The notes under the pieces are model-generated. The model saw nothing but the letters and a program-made list of their open reading frames with translations, searched no databases and was not told where the DNA came from. This document shows positions 55,501 through 63,728 of a stretch of 64,000 nucleotides of DNA, piece after piece (the first letter of the stretch is position 1; every line of letters begins with the position of its first letter). Source of the DNA: an uncultured delta proteobacterium (lineage in GTDB: Bacteria; Myxococcota_A; Polyangia; Polyangiales; Polyangiaceae); assembly GCA_903892415.1 (NCBI GenBank), contig CAITIQ010000204.1, forward strand, positions 1 to 64,000, given 5' to 3'. The position numbers and the translations under genes were made by a program.

Positions 55501-56637
55501 ATGAAGCTCCGAGTCGCCCACGTCCTTCGCAAGTACGACCCTGCCGCGTGGGGCGGGACGGAGACGCACGTCGCCGCGCTCGCGACCCGGCAGGCGGCGG
55601 AAGGCGTGTCGGTTGAGGTCCACGCGCCGGCGGGCCCCACGTGCGACGACTTCGCGCTTCCCAAGGCTGTTGCTCTCCGCCGCTTTCGAGCCTTCTGCCC
55701 GTTCATCGGGCGCGCCGACCGTCGAGCATCGCTCGTGTCAAACGCCGGGAACATCGGCACCATCGACGAGCCCGTGAGGCTCGCGCGCGACCGCACGCTC
55801 GATCTGGCCCATGTCCATACCCAGGGTCGCGTGGGCGGGGCGGTTCGCGCTGCGATGAAGCTCACGGGGCGCCCTTACGTCGTCTCGGTCCATGGGCCGC
55901 TGCTCGCGCATCCCGAGCTGTTGCGACGCGACACCGAGCAGCGCCTTTCGGGGCTGCTCGATCTCGGCCAGCCGCTCGGATGGCTGTTCGGCTCGCGACG
56001 AGTCATCGACGACGCGGCGCGCGTTCTCTGCTTCAACGAAGAAGAGCTGCGCGCGCTGCAGCCCCGCGTGGGCGCGCGCGCGCTCCTGCTCGATCAAGGA
56101 GTCGAGCTTGCGCGCTTCAGCGGCGCATCGGCGGAGCGGGCCTGCGAACGCTGGCCTGCGCTCTCGGGCCCGGACCCGATCGTCCTTTTGGTGGGACGCC
56201 TCTCGGACCAGAAAAACCAGCTCACCGCCGTTCGCGCGATCTCGGCAGTCGCCAACGCACGCCTGGTGCTCGCGGGAGCCGAGACCGACCGCGGTTATGG
56301 CGCACAGATCGCGGAAGAGGCGCGAAGCTTGGGCATCGCCAATCGCGTGCACCTGCTTGGGAATGTAGACCCGCTGCGCGATATCCCCGACCTGCTTGCG
56401 CTCGCGACTTTGGTGGTGATGCCGTCCAAACACGAAGCCTTCGGGCTGATCGCGCTGGAGGCTTGGGCGTCGGGCAAGCCGGCGCTGCTAGCGGACCACT
56501 CGGGGCTTGCGCGTCTCGGCAGAGCGTTCGGCGACGACTCGTGGCTGGTTGGCTCGCTCGACCCTCGGGCTTGGGCCGCAGCGATCGAGGCCGCGCTCAA
56601 AGACCCTGATCGCCGGCGGCACGCTGGTGAGCGGTGA
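55501..56637 (+). CDS. GT4-family glycosyltransferase 1, apparently cut at its C-terminus
   Basis: A 378-residue GT-B fold enzyme. The donor-side N-terminal domain has MKLRVAHVLRKYDPAAWGGTETHV and VVSVHGPLL; the C-terminal domain has VLLVGRLSDQKNQLTAVRAI, HLLGNVDPLRDIPDLLA, and the family motif PSKHEAFGLIALEAWASGKPAL, containing the E-x7-E type residues. It ends at KDPDRRRHAGER, where related proteins usually continue 15 to 30 residues, and the reading frame of the next (LruC) gene already starts inside this end. The 3' end is thus probably a deletion junction. It may still be functional. Confidence 0.75.
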   Translation: MKLRVAHVLRKYDPAAWGGTETHVAALATRQAAEGVSVEVHAPAGPTCDDFALPKAVALRRFRAFCPFIGRADRRASLVSNAGNIGTIDEPVRLARDRTLDLAHVHTQGRVGGAVRAAMKLTGRPYVVSVHGPLLAHPELLRRDTEQRLSGLLDLGQPLGWLFGSRRVIDDAARVLCFNEEELRALQPRVGARALLLDQGVELARFSGASAERACERWPALSGPDPIVLLVGRLSDQKNQLTAVRAISAVANARLVLAGAETDRGYGAQIAEEARSLGIANRVHLLGNVDPLRDIPDLLALATLVVMPSKHEAFGLIALEAWASGKPALLADHSGLARLGRAFGDDSWLVGSLDPRAWAAAIEAALKDPDRRRHAGER

Positions 56638-58181
56638 CACTGTCACGCTGCGCGACACGAGCGGCGCGATCCGCACGTTCCAACCCGGCGACAGGGTGGG
56701 CCTTTTCCTGGTGGCCGACGGGTGGAATGGCTCCTCGGTGCAGGGCTGGAACTCCAGCAATCCGTCGTTGCCGAGCAGCAGCGCGTCCACCAATGCCAAA
56801 AATCGCGCCTTCACGACGATCGATTCTCTCAACCCGGAGGTCAGCACCGGCTTCGCCGACAAGGCACGCCACGTCGCGATCCTTCGCATCGCCGGCATGC
56901 CAGGATTTTTTGCAGGGAGACGACTTCTTTCTCATCGGCTTCGAGGATCTCCGGCGCGACAAGGAAGCAGACGAGGACTTCAACGACGTGGTGGTGATTG
57001 CCCACGCCAACCCGATCGAGGCGGTGGCGGAGACGGTGGTGCCTCTCTACCTGCCTGGCGATCCGGACCCCGACCAGGACGGGGTATCGGGACTGTCCGA
57101 TTACTTCCCCGAGGACCCCGACCGCTCCTTCATCGTGAGGACCCCGGCGACCGGGTGGCAGACCTTAGCCTTCGAGGATCGCTACCCCCTCGTGGGAGAC
57201 GCCGACTTCAACGATGCCGTGTTCCAGGTTGCCCACGAGGAAGTGCTCGACGCCAACGGAAACCTGAAGACGCTGATCGGGACCTACCACCTCTTCGCCC
57301 GTGGAGCCGCGCTGGACCACGCCTTCGGGGTCGCGGTCCACGGCCTCCCGACGTGGGCCACCGGCTCGATCGAGATCGAGCGCTTCGCGCCCTCTGGGAC
57401 GCGCTCCACCCTCGAGTCGCGATCTCTCGCGGACGCCCTCGAGCTGAACCAAGGGATCGAGTCGACGCTGGCGCTCGAGGACCTCGTTTCGAGCACCATG
57501 TCGGCACTCTCTCCGAACGGTAAGGGCTACACCAACACGGTGTCTCCGGAGCTCGATGGGGGCCCCGCCTCGGTGCGGTTCGTCGTCACCTTCGACACGC
57601 CGGTCGCTCGCGCCCCCCTGGGAGCCGCGCCCTTCGACCCGTTCCTCTCCGTGCTTCGAGAAGGCGGGGAGCGTTGGGACATCCACCTCCCAAACAGGCC
57701 GGCCCGCCCCGGCCGTCCGTCGCATCTACCAGACGAGTCGGGCTCCAACGCCTTCCTCGATCCCGACGGTTTTCCGTTTGCGCTCCTGTTACCGAACGCG
57801 TGGCGCTTCCCTCTGGAGCGTGTCCCGATCGAGACCGCCTACCCGACGTTCGTCAACTGGCGCAACACCCGAGGAGCCGCGAGTCAGACCTGGTACTCGG
57901 CGCCGACGTCCACCTCCCAGAGCACGCGGGTCACGAACGCCATGCAAGAGACGCTACGCACCCGAGGCTGGAGCTTGAAAGCGAGCACCGTTCGAGGGAA
58001 CCCGGACTGCGCGACCGACCTCTGCATGGAGGGCCGTGCGTGCTCTGCCGAGACCTGTCCGAAGAGCGCGCTCCAAGACTGCATCGACGCGGTGTGTACG
58101 AAGGATCCGTACTGCTGCGACTCAGGCTGGGATGCGCTCTGCGTCGCAGCCGTCATCCCCAGCTGCGGCCAGTGTCCTTGA
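56600..58181 (+). pseudogene. DUF4114/LruC-type secreted protein, start missing and frameshifted
   Basis: A protein with a DUF4114-like N-terminal part (GDTVTLRDTSGAIRTFQPGD then RVGLFLVADGWNGSSVQG) in one frame up to about 56906, and the rest in another: DDFFLIGFEDLRRDKEADED, LruC block DPDPDQDGVSGLSDYFPEDP, FEDRYPLVGDADFNDAVFQV, and a Cys-rich tail (CTKDPYCCDSGWDALCVAAV). Removing one T from the six-T run at 56906-56911 joins the two frames. No start codon or signal peptide is found; the beginning merges with the end of the GT4 gene. LruC proteins are surface or secreted proteins of unknown role. Confidence 0.75.
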
Positions 58182-58192
58182 GTGGAGGTTTT

Positions 58193-59437
58193 ATGCGCAT
58201 CCTTCTGGTGACCAATCTCTTTCCTCCTGACACGCTCGGCGGATACGAACTGCTTGCGGCCGATCTCGTTCGCTCGCTGAGCGCACGAGGTCACGACGTG
58301 CAGATCCTCACGACCGCCGCTGACGGCCCTTACCCGAACGAGCAGCATGTCCATCGGCGGCTTCGCTTGGTCCGTCCGTTTGGGCGACCAGCGTCTCTGG
58401 ATAGGCTCGGCCACGCACTCGCGGCGGGCCCCCAGCATCGCATCGTTCGTGAGTTTCTTAGCGAGCGCCCAGCGTTCGACGTCGCCCTCGTCATGTCGCT
58501 TCGAAGGCTGGGGCTGCACGTCGTGCGAGAGCTCGAGCGGCAAGGGCTCCCGACGGTGTTCTGCTTCAACGACGACTGGCTGCTCGCCCATCGACCGGGT
58601 GAGGGCTCGAGCCGGACCCGCCGATGGCTTTGGTCGGCGGCCGAGCGTGCCGGGCTTTCGGCAAGGACATGGAGAGGCGTCGCGTTCAGCCGGGCCGTCT
58701 ACGTCAGCGGCGCCACGCGCGACGCGCTCCGCCGCGGCGGAGCACCAGTACCGGAGGGGAAGGTCGCGTGGCAGGGCGTGTGCCCGCTCACCTTTGCAGC
58801 GCGCCCGTTTCGCCCTGTCGGCGATTCGCCACGGCTGCTCTTCACCGGGCGGCTCCACCCGACGAAGGGCTGCGACATCGCTATCGAGACGCTCGCCGAG
58901 CTCGCTCGAACCGGGGTGCGCGCAACCCTCAGCGTCGCGGGTAGCGGGGAGCCTTCGGAGCTCGCGAGGCTCCGAAGGCTCTGCGAGCAGCTCCAGGTGT
59001 CAGAGCAGGTGCAATGGCTCGGCTTCGTACCGAGGCAAGAGCTTGGAGCATTATACCGCGCGAGCGACGTATTCCTGTTCCCCTCGAGGTGGAACGAGCC
59101 CGCCGGGCTCACGTACCTCGAGGCGATGTCGTGCGGGGTCCCGGTCATCGCGATGCCCACGGGCGGAGCCCGGGAGCTACTCGTCCACGAGGACAACAGC
59201 CTCAACGTGTCCGATGCTAGCGGGATGGCACGCGAGGTTGAGCGCCTCATGCGCGACCCGTCCCTCGCGCAACGCGTGGTAGCGGGTGCTCACCGCACCT
59301 TGCGCGAGCGCGCCTCCCTCGAGCGCTACGTCGCGACGATCGACGGGGAACTCCAAGCGGCGGCCCGTTCTACCAGCGCGCATCGAGGCCGTGAGCACGA
59401 GGGACGACCTCGTCCTGATGGACATCCAGAGGCCTGA
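58193..59437 (+). CDS. GT4-family glycosyltransferase 2
   Basis: A 414-residue GT-B glycosyltransferase with GGAGG upstream. N-terminal MRILLVTNLFPPDTLGGYEL is the typical start; the donor domain has PRLLFTGRLHPTKGCDIAIE and VQWLGFVPRQELGALYRASD, followed by FPSRWNEPAGLTYLEAMSCG, the E-x7-E region. Length is normal. The final 40 residues (RSTSAHRGREHEGRPRPDG) look basic and low-complexity and overlap a GTG at 59391 that opens another frame. The enzyme likely adds a sugar during surface polysaccharide synthesis, together with the other genes of this segment. Confidence 0.85.
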   Translation: MRILLVTNLFPPDTLGGYELLAADLVRSLSARGHDVQILTTAADGPYPNEQHVHRRLRLVRPFGRPASLDRLGHALAAGPQHRIVREFLSERPAFDVALVMSLRRLGLHVVRELERQGLPTVFCFNDDWLLAHRPGEGSSRTRRWLWSAAERAGLSARTWRGVAFSRAVYVSGATRDALRRGGAPVPEGKVAWQGVCPLTFAARPFRPVGDSPRLLFTGRLHPTKGCDIAIETLAELARTGVRATLSVAGSGEPSELARLRRLCEQLQVSEQVQWLGFVPRQELGALYRASDVFLFPSRWNEPAGLTYLEAMSCGVPVIAMPTGGARELLVHEDNSLNVSDASGMAREVERLMRDPSLAQRVVAGAHRTLRERASLERYVATIDGELQAAARSTSAHRGREHEGRPRPDGHPEA

Positions 59438-59476
59438 GCTCGGCGGTTCGACCAGGCCCTTTCTTCATCGCACCAA

Positions 59477-60133
59477 TCAGCTCTCTACGCGCAAATCCTC
59501 GGGGGCCCCCGAGTCTGGTCCAGTTGACGGCAACTCTGCATGAGCCAGCAGCAGCTCAGCCAGCCACTCCCGAAAGCGACGCTGCACCTGCTCATCATTG
59601 CCAAGCCCAGCCATCGTCAACAAACTGGGCCCGAGTAAGGCAGCACCAAACATCGAAGTCGCGGCCAAAACCACGGCAAAGGCAGTGTCTTCGTAAGGGG
59701 TACCCGCAGTGCGGGCGGAGTGCAGCGCGGCCGTCAATTCCCCCAAGCGGGTATGACTCGCCTCACCGCGGGGCTCGGTCAGCGCCAGCCACGCAACCAA
59801 CCGCGCTTGGCCTTGAGCTCGCAGCACCTCATCGACATGATGCAGGGTCGAGACGATGTCGGTCGCCTCGAGCTGGTCCGTAAAGCAGGCCAAAAGGTCA
59901 TTCTCGAGCTTGCCGATGGCGCGGTGAACGACCTCCCGCACCAAGTCCTCGCGACTACCGACGTGATGCAGCACGGTGGGGTGGGAAAGACCAACGTCCG
60001 CCGCAATCGCTTGAAGGCGCAAAGCGTCGGGCCCGTGATCGCGCAAACGCTTCTCGGTGGCGGACAGAATCGCCTCGCGAGCGTCTTGCGCCGACAGGCG
60101 ACGACGGAGTTTGGGCACGCCCGGCTTTGTCAC
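59477..60133 (-). CDS. TetR-family regulator divergent from the Coq4-like gene
   Basis: A 218-residue TetR protein with GTG start. The HTH is at residues 18 to 65: REAILSATEKRLRDHGPDAL then IAADVGLSHPTVLHHVGSRE, with the recognition helix ending in the family pattern. The ligand-binding domain has TSMFGAALLGPSLLT, a hydrophobic helix. It is divergent from the Coq4-like gene at 60238 across a 104-base gap that holds an inverted repeat covering a promoter, so it most likely represses that gene and itself. The ligand is unknown. Confidence 0.88.
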   Translation of the reverse strand: MTKPGVPKLRRRLSAQDAREAILSATEKRLRDHGPDALRLQAIAADVGLSHPTVLHHVGSREDLVREVVHRAIGKLENDLLACFTDQLEATDIVSTLHHVDEVLRAQGQARLVAWLALTEPRGEASHTRLGELTAALHSARTAGTPYEDTAFAVVLAATSMFGAALLGPSLLTMAGLGNDEQVQRRFREWLAELLLAHAELPSTGPDSGAPEDLRVES

Positions 60134-60178
60134 CCTTCGAGCTTCGCACAGTTGGGACGAGTTTCAGCGGACCGCCTA

Positions 60179-60218
60179 TTGACAATTCTGTCGGTAACGC
60201 TATCTACAGAACTGTTCA
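60179..60218 (+). promoter_or_regulatory. Promoter and overlapping inverted repeat for the Coq4-like gene
   Basis: TTGACA (60179-60184) and TATCTA (60201-60206), 16 bases apart, form a good promoter. The same stretch is bounded by TTGACAATTCTGT (60179-60191) and ACAGAACTGTTCA (60206-60218), an inverted repeat matching at 10 of 13 positions, so a repressor bound here would cover both -35 and -10. The TetR protein at 59477 is the natural candidate. Confidence 0.65.
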
Positions 60219-60237
60219 CAAACTTGCTGGAGGCACA

Positions 60238-60960
60238 ATGGAACCCGCCACTCACAAGAATCGCCCTTTTGTCGCCCTGCGCGCCCTTCGCGGACTGCTG
60301 GCCGATCCGGATGACCTACCCAAGGCTTTCACCATCATTGACAGCCTGCCCGGTCGAGCACCGCAGTACCTGCTGTCCCAAACGCAGCGCTCCACGCCCG
60401 GTGCGCGGCTCTTGGCGGCGAAGCCTCAGCTTGCGAACCGACTTTCCGACCGCGCGGCGCTACGGGCGCTGCCGGAGGGAAGTCTTGGGCGCCACTACCT
60501 CGAGTTCGTTGAAAGCCAGGGCATCTCGGCCGAGGGGATCGCAGAGGCCAGCGAGGTTGGCGGGCGCAGACCAGAGCATATCCCCGCGGACATGCGGTAC
60601 TTGGGTGACCGCCTGCGTGATGCCCACGATCTTTGGCACGTTGTTACGGGCTATGGGCCGGATTTGGTCGGCGAGGGCGCGCTGCTCGCGTTTACCTTCG
60701 CACAGACCAAGAACCCGGGGATTCTTACGGTCGTTTTGCTCGGGCTGGCCAAGTTTGACTCGGCGGGGCGGGCTGACATCTTCGCGGGATATCGAGCCGG
60801 CCAACGTGCGGCGTGGCTTCCAGCTTTCGAATGGGAGACGTGGCTAGCGCGCCCGCTCGACGAGGTGCGGGCCGAACTGAAGGTAACCCAAGCTCGATAT
60901 CAGCCTGTCACCAGCGCCGAATTGCGCTCGAGCGGCGTGCTGGCCGCCAAGCCCTCCTGA
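60238..60960 (+). CDS. Coq4-like protein
   Basis: A 240-residue member of the Coq4 family, which in eukaryotes and many bacteria assists ubiquinone biosynthesis. The metal-binding motif HDxxH-x(10-11)-E is visible: AHDLWHVVTGYGPDLVGEGA (His130, Asp131, His134, then Glu). The preferred ATG at 60238 has GGAGG upstream; an earlier frame start at 60127 lies in the TetR region and is rejected. Myxobacteria usually use menaquinone, so the substrate may not be ubiquinone. Control by the divergent TetR is likely. Confidence 0.85.
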   Translation: MEPATHKNRPFVALRALRGLLADPDDLPKAFTIIDSLPGRAPQYLLSQTQRSTPGARLLAAKPQLANRLSDRAALRALPEGSLGRHYLEFVESQGISAEGIAEASEVGGRRPEHIPADMRYLGDRLRDAHDLWHVVTGYGPDLVGEGALLAFTFAQTKNPGILTVVLLGLAKFDSAGRADIFAGYRAGQRAAWLPAFEWETWLARPLDEVRAELKVTQARYQPVTSAELRSSGVLAAKPS

Positions 60961-61019
60961 TGTCCCCCGCGCAATGCAAGCGCCCCTTCCCTCGCAGTTG
61001 CGTGTAGAGTGCCGCCTTC

Positions 61020-61751
61020 GTGTCCCTGCCGCCGAAGCACCAAGTAGCGCTCAAGCTCCTCGAGAGTTCGGGCATTTTCATTCACCTCGATCCGCGTCAT
61101 CCCGACGTGATGGTTCCAGCACAGTTCAAAACCCAACGTGAACTCGTGCTCCAGTTTGGCCTCAACATGCGAGTGCCAATCAAAGACCTCGAGGTTGAAC
61201 CCGACGCGATCTGCGGCACCCTCAGCTTCTCCCGGCGCCCCTTTTGGTGTCGAATCCCGTGGACGGCGGTTTACGCCATCGTGAGTGACGTCGACCGGCG
61301 AGGGTTTTCATGGGGGCCAGGTCCGGGACCAGAGCCGCCCGCACCACCGCCGGCACCCAAACGTTCTCACCTTCGGGCCGTTGGACCTGCCGACACCTCG
61401 GACACGACAACGGAGGAGGCGCCCCTCTCGAGCGCCCCAACCGGCGAAGGCACGTGCAAGGTGTGCGAGATCCGTTGGCCCGAGGACGTGGATTCGTGCC
61501 CTCTTTGTGGCTCCTCGCGGTCGGAGGCCTTTGTCAGCGCCGTTGCAAAAGCCCCGGAGGCCGCCAGGTCGAAGGTCTCTTCGACCCCACCGCCACAAGC
61601 AACGAGTGGGGCTGAAACGAGTGGGACTGAAACGGCGCTAGAGCCGTCGGTCGATGGATCAACAGCAGACGGCTCAAAGCAAGGGGAGTCTCCTGAGGAG
61701 CCCCCGCCTCAACCGCCCAAACGGCCGCCCTTCTTGCGCTTGGTGAAGTAG
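61020..61751 (+). CDS. sspB: SspB-like ClpXP adaptor with an inserted zinc ribbon
   Basis: A 243-residue protein with GTG start. Residues 1 to 105 match SspB, which brings ssrA-tagged proteins to ClpXP: LLESSGIFIHLDPRHPDVMV, PAQFKTQRELVLQFGLNM, GTLSFSRRPFWCRIPW. A Pro-rich linker follows, then a zinc ribbon with Cys146, Cys149, Cys160 and Cys163 (CKVCEIRWP and DSCPLCGS), another disordered segment, and the C-terminal end RPPFLRLVK, very similar to the ClpX-docking tail RPALRVVK of E. coli SspB. The adaptor role is thus well supported; the zinc ribbon is an addition of unknown use. Confidence 0.85.
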   Translation: MSLPPKHQVALKLLESSGIFIHLDPRHPDVMVPAQFKTQRELVLQFGLNMRVPIKDLEVEPDAICGTLSFSRRPFWCRIPWTAVYAIVSDVDRRGFSWGPGPGPEPPAPPPAPKRSHLRAVGPADTSDTTTEEAPLSSAPTGEGTCKVCEIRWPEDVDSCPLCGSSRSEAFVSAVAKAPEAARSKVSSTPPPQATSGAETSGTETALEPSVDGSTADGSKQGESPEEPPPQPPKRPPFLRLVK

Positions 61752-61769
61752 GGCGACCTCGCAGGGCCT

Positions 61770-63611
61770 CTACTGAATCAGCACCGTTTCCCCTGCTCCC
61801 GCCGGCAGCTTGATCCACACATACCCACCGTCGACGCGATAGCTCTCGCTCGCCGCATCGAAGGCTGCCTGATCAAGCGCCGCCTCGAGCAAGGTGCCGT
61901 CGACGTCCACCCCCATCGGCGCTTCCTCCACCCGCACGCGCAAAATCAACCTTCGCGCGTGAGCACCAAGTTCGACCGTGGCTGAGCTTTCGTCCCGCTG
62001 CGCGCTAATGGTCGCCTCGATGGACTCATCCTCGGCGACAACCTCGAACGCTGAACCTTGCTCGGAGGGCGCGATAAGGACCGTTAACGCTCCAGCCGAA
62101 GCAGCCGTCCCGAATGGCGTAACGTCCCCGGCAACCTCCATTGGAATAATGGCGCCCTCACGCAGATAAACGGGTATCTGCGTCGGGTCCGAGACATCCA
62201 CCGACGTAAGTGTGGTCCCTGGCTCAATCGCCAAACCAGCCGCGTCGAAAAGGTCGAAGTAGCGAGCGTCCTCGGGGAATTCAATGTCTCGAGTACCAGT
62301 GCCGTCAACGACCGGCACCACCAAGAGCGCACCACCCAGCATAAAGCGGTAGTCATTGGGCCAAGCGGCTTCAGCGGTGAGCGGCGCCATCATTCGAACG
62401 GCGCTACCTTGATACGCTTGGGTCGCGACCGAATCGAAGAAGGGCACCATCTGCTCGTGCAAGTTCGCCCAAAAACGGTAAGTGGACGTGACCTCTTCTG
62501 CCTTCTCCGGGAAGGCCCACGGCTCCAAGTTCGCGCGGCCATGTAGCTGCATGAACGGATTCATCGCGCCCAGCGCCGTCCAACGCATGAACACGTCCGG
62601 GTCCAAGGGGATGGATTCGGTCAGGTCGAGGTCGTTGCGATCGAGATAGCCGCCTATGTCACTCCCAATAACCACATAACCTGCGTCGGCCGATCGAAAC
62701 ATATGGTCGAGGGCATCCTGCATACCAAAATAATCACGACGATTATCTCCTACCCAGGCAACCGGCGCGTGCTCTGGCCGCGCGAAAAAGCGCCCTTCAA
62801 ACTGGTAGCTCTCGTCATAGGGCCGCACCATCGTGACATACTCTTCATTGCCAATCTTTGCGGCGCCGTATGCAAAAAAGTCCTCGTAATAGGCTTCCGA
62901 ATACTCCTGTAGGGATTTTTCGCCGTCGGCCGTCGTCATCGGCAATCTATCAATGTAATTTTCACCGAAGTCGAGCTTGAACCCGGAAACGCCGAGGTCG
63001 AGCACACGGTCCAGCATGCGGTGCCAAAACACCATGGCGTCCGGATTGAAGAAGTCGATGCCTTGGCCTTGGCCCTTCCACCAGGGAGAAACTCGATCCT
63101 CATTGACGAAGTAACCACATTGAGAGGCGGGTTCAAAATCCGGAGAAGGCCCTTCGTAGCCGTCACCGCCCGGCTCCAAGTCGAAGCCGCTGGTGTTGAT
63201 CATTTGCGTGGTCCAAACCACCGTTCTCACGCCCAACGCGCTAAAATCAGCGACCATCTGGCCAAACTCGGGATAGCGAACTGGGTTTGGCTCGTAGGTA
63301 TTATAGTGAGTCTCCCAAGGGCTATCGAGGACGAGCACACCAACTGGGATATCGCGGTCGAGAAAGCCTTGGATGAACGTGCGAGAGTCTTCGCCTGTGG
63401 AGATGTCCTTCGAGATCCAGGGGTGGAACGCCCAACGTGGCGTGTAGATCGGCGGCGCAGGCGCGGTGTCTTCGGGCAGCGCCGCTAGGTCCACGGTGCA
63501 AACGACCGGCGCGCCCCCACCGCCAGCCCCACCGCCACCACTCGCGCTGTCATCTCCGCACGCGAAAACAGCGATCAGCAGCCCAAGAGGAAGGACGTTG
63601 CGGCGAATCAT
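61770..63611 (-). CDS. GH31 glycoside hydrolase, lipoprotein
   Basis: A 613-residue lipoprotein. The signal MIRRNVLPLGLLIAVFAC has lipobox VFAC, then a Gly-rich linker. The GH31 catalytic barrel starts near residue 58 (TPRWAFHPWISKD) and shows VLVLDSPWETHYN, the nucleophile Asp in GFKLDFGENY (about 213) and the acid/base Asp in WVGDNRRDY (about 287), then PFMQLHGRANLEPWAF. C-terminal beta domains follow (VPVYLREGAIIPMEV-like segment). The N-terminal beta-sandwich usual in GH31 is missing. It probably acts on alpha-linked sugars outside the cytoplasmic membrane; specificity is not clear. Confidence 0.9.
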   Translation of the reverse strand: MIRRNVLPLGLLIAVFACGDDSASGGGGAGGGGAPVVCTVDLAALPEDTAPAPPIYTPRWAFHPWISKDISTGEDSRTFIQGFLDRDIPVGVLVLDSPWETHYNTYEPNPVRYPEFGQMVADFSALGVRTVVWTTQMINTSGFDLEPGGDGYEGPSPDFEPASQCGYFVNEDRVSPWWKGQGQGIDFFNPDAMVFWHRMLDRVLDLGVSGFKLDFGENYIDRLPMTTADGEKSLQEYSEAYYEDFFAYGAAKIGNEEYVTMVRPYDESYQFEGRFFARPEHAPVAWVGDNRRDYFGMQDALDHMFRSADAGYVVIGSDIGGYLDRNDLDLTESIPLDPDVFMRWTALGAMNPFMQLHGRANLEPWAFPEKAEEVTSTYRFWANLHEQMVPFFDSVATQAYQGSAVRMMAPLTAEAAWPNDYRFMLGGALLVVPVVDGTGTRDIEFPEDARYFDLFDAAGLAIEPGTTLTSVDVSDPTQIPVYLREGAIIPMEVAGDVTPFGTAASAGALTVLIAPSEQGSAFEVVAEDESIEATISAQRDESSATVELGAHARRLILRVRVEEAPMGVDVDGTLLEAALDQAAFDAASESYRVDGGYVWIKLPAGAGETVLIQ

Positions 63612-63728
63612 GCAACGTTTCTACCATATCGAGCTGCCGGCGGAACTCGCCGCGGCCAACGTCCACTTCCGTCAGCATTGTCCGATGGAAGATGCGTGAC
63701 GGGCTGGACGGCGCTACACCACGAAGGA

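Noticed and set aside
54294..59480. Genomic island with att sites at tRNA-Leu
   Set aside because: No copy of the tRNA 3' end was found at the right border and no integrase is present, so site-specific integration is not claimed.
63610..63699. 29-codon frame MQRFYHIELPAEL between the GH31 gene and the last gene
   Set aside because: It overlaps the GH31 start on the other strand, has no ribosome site and no support.
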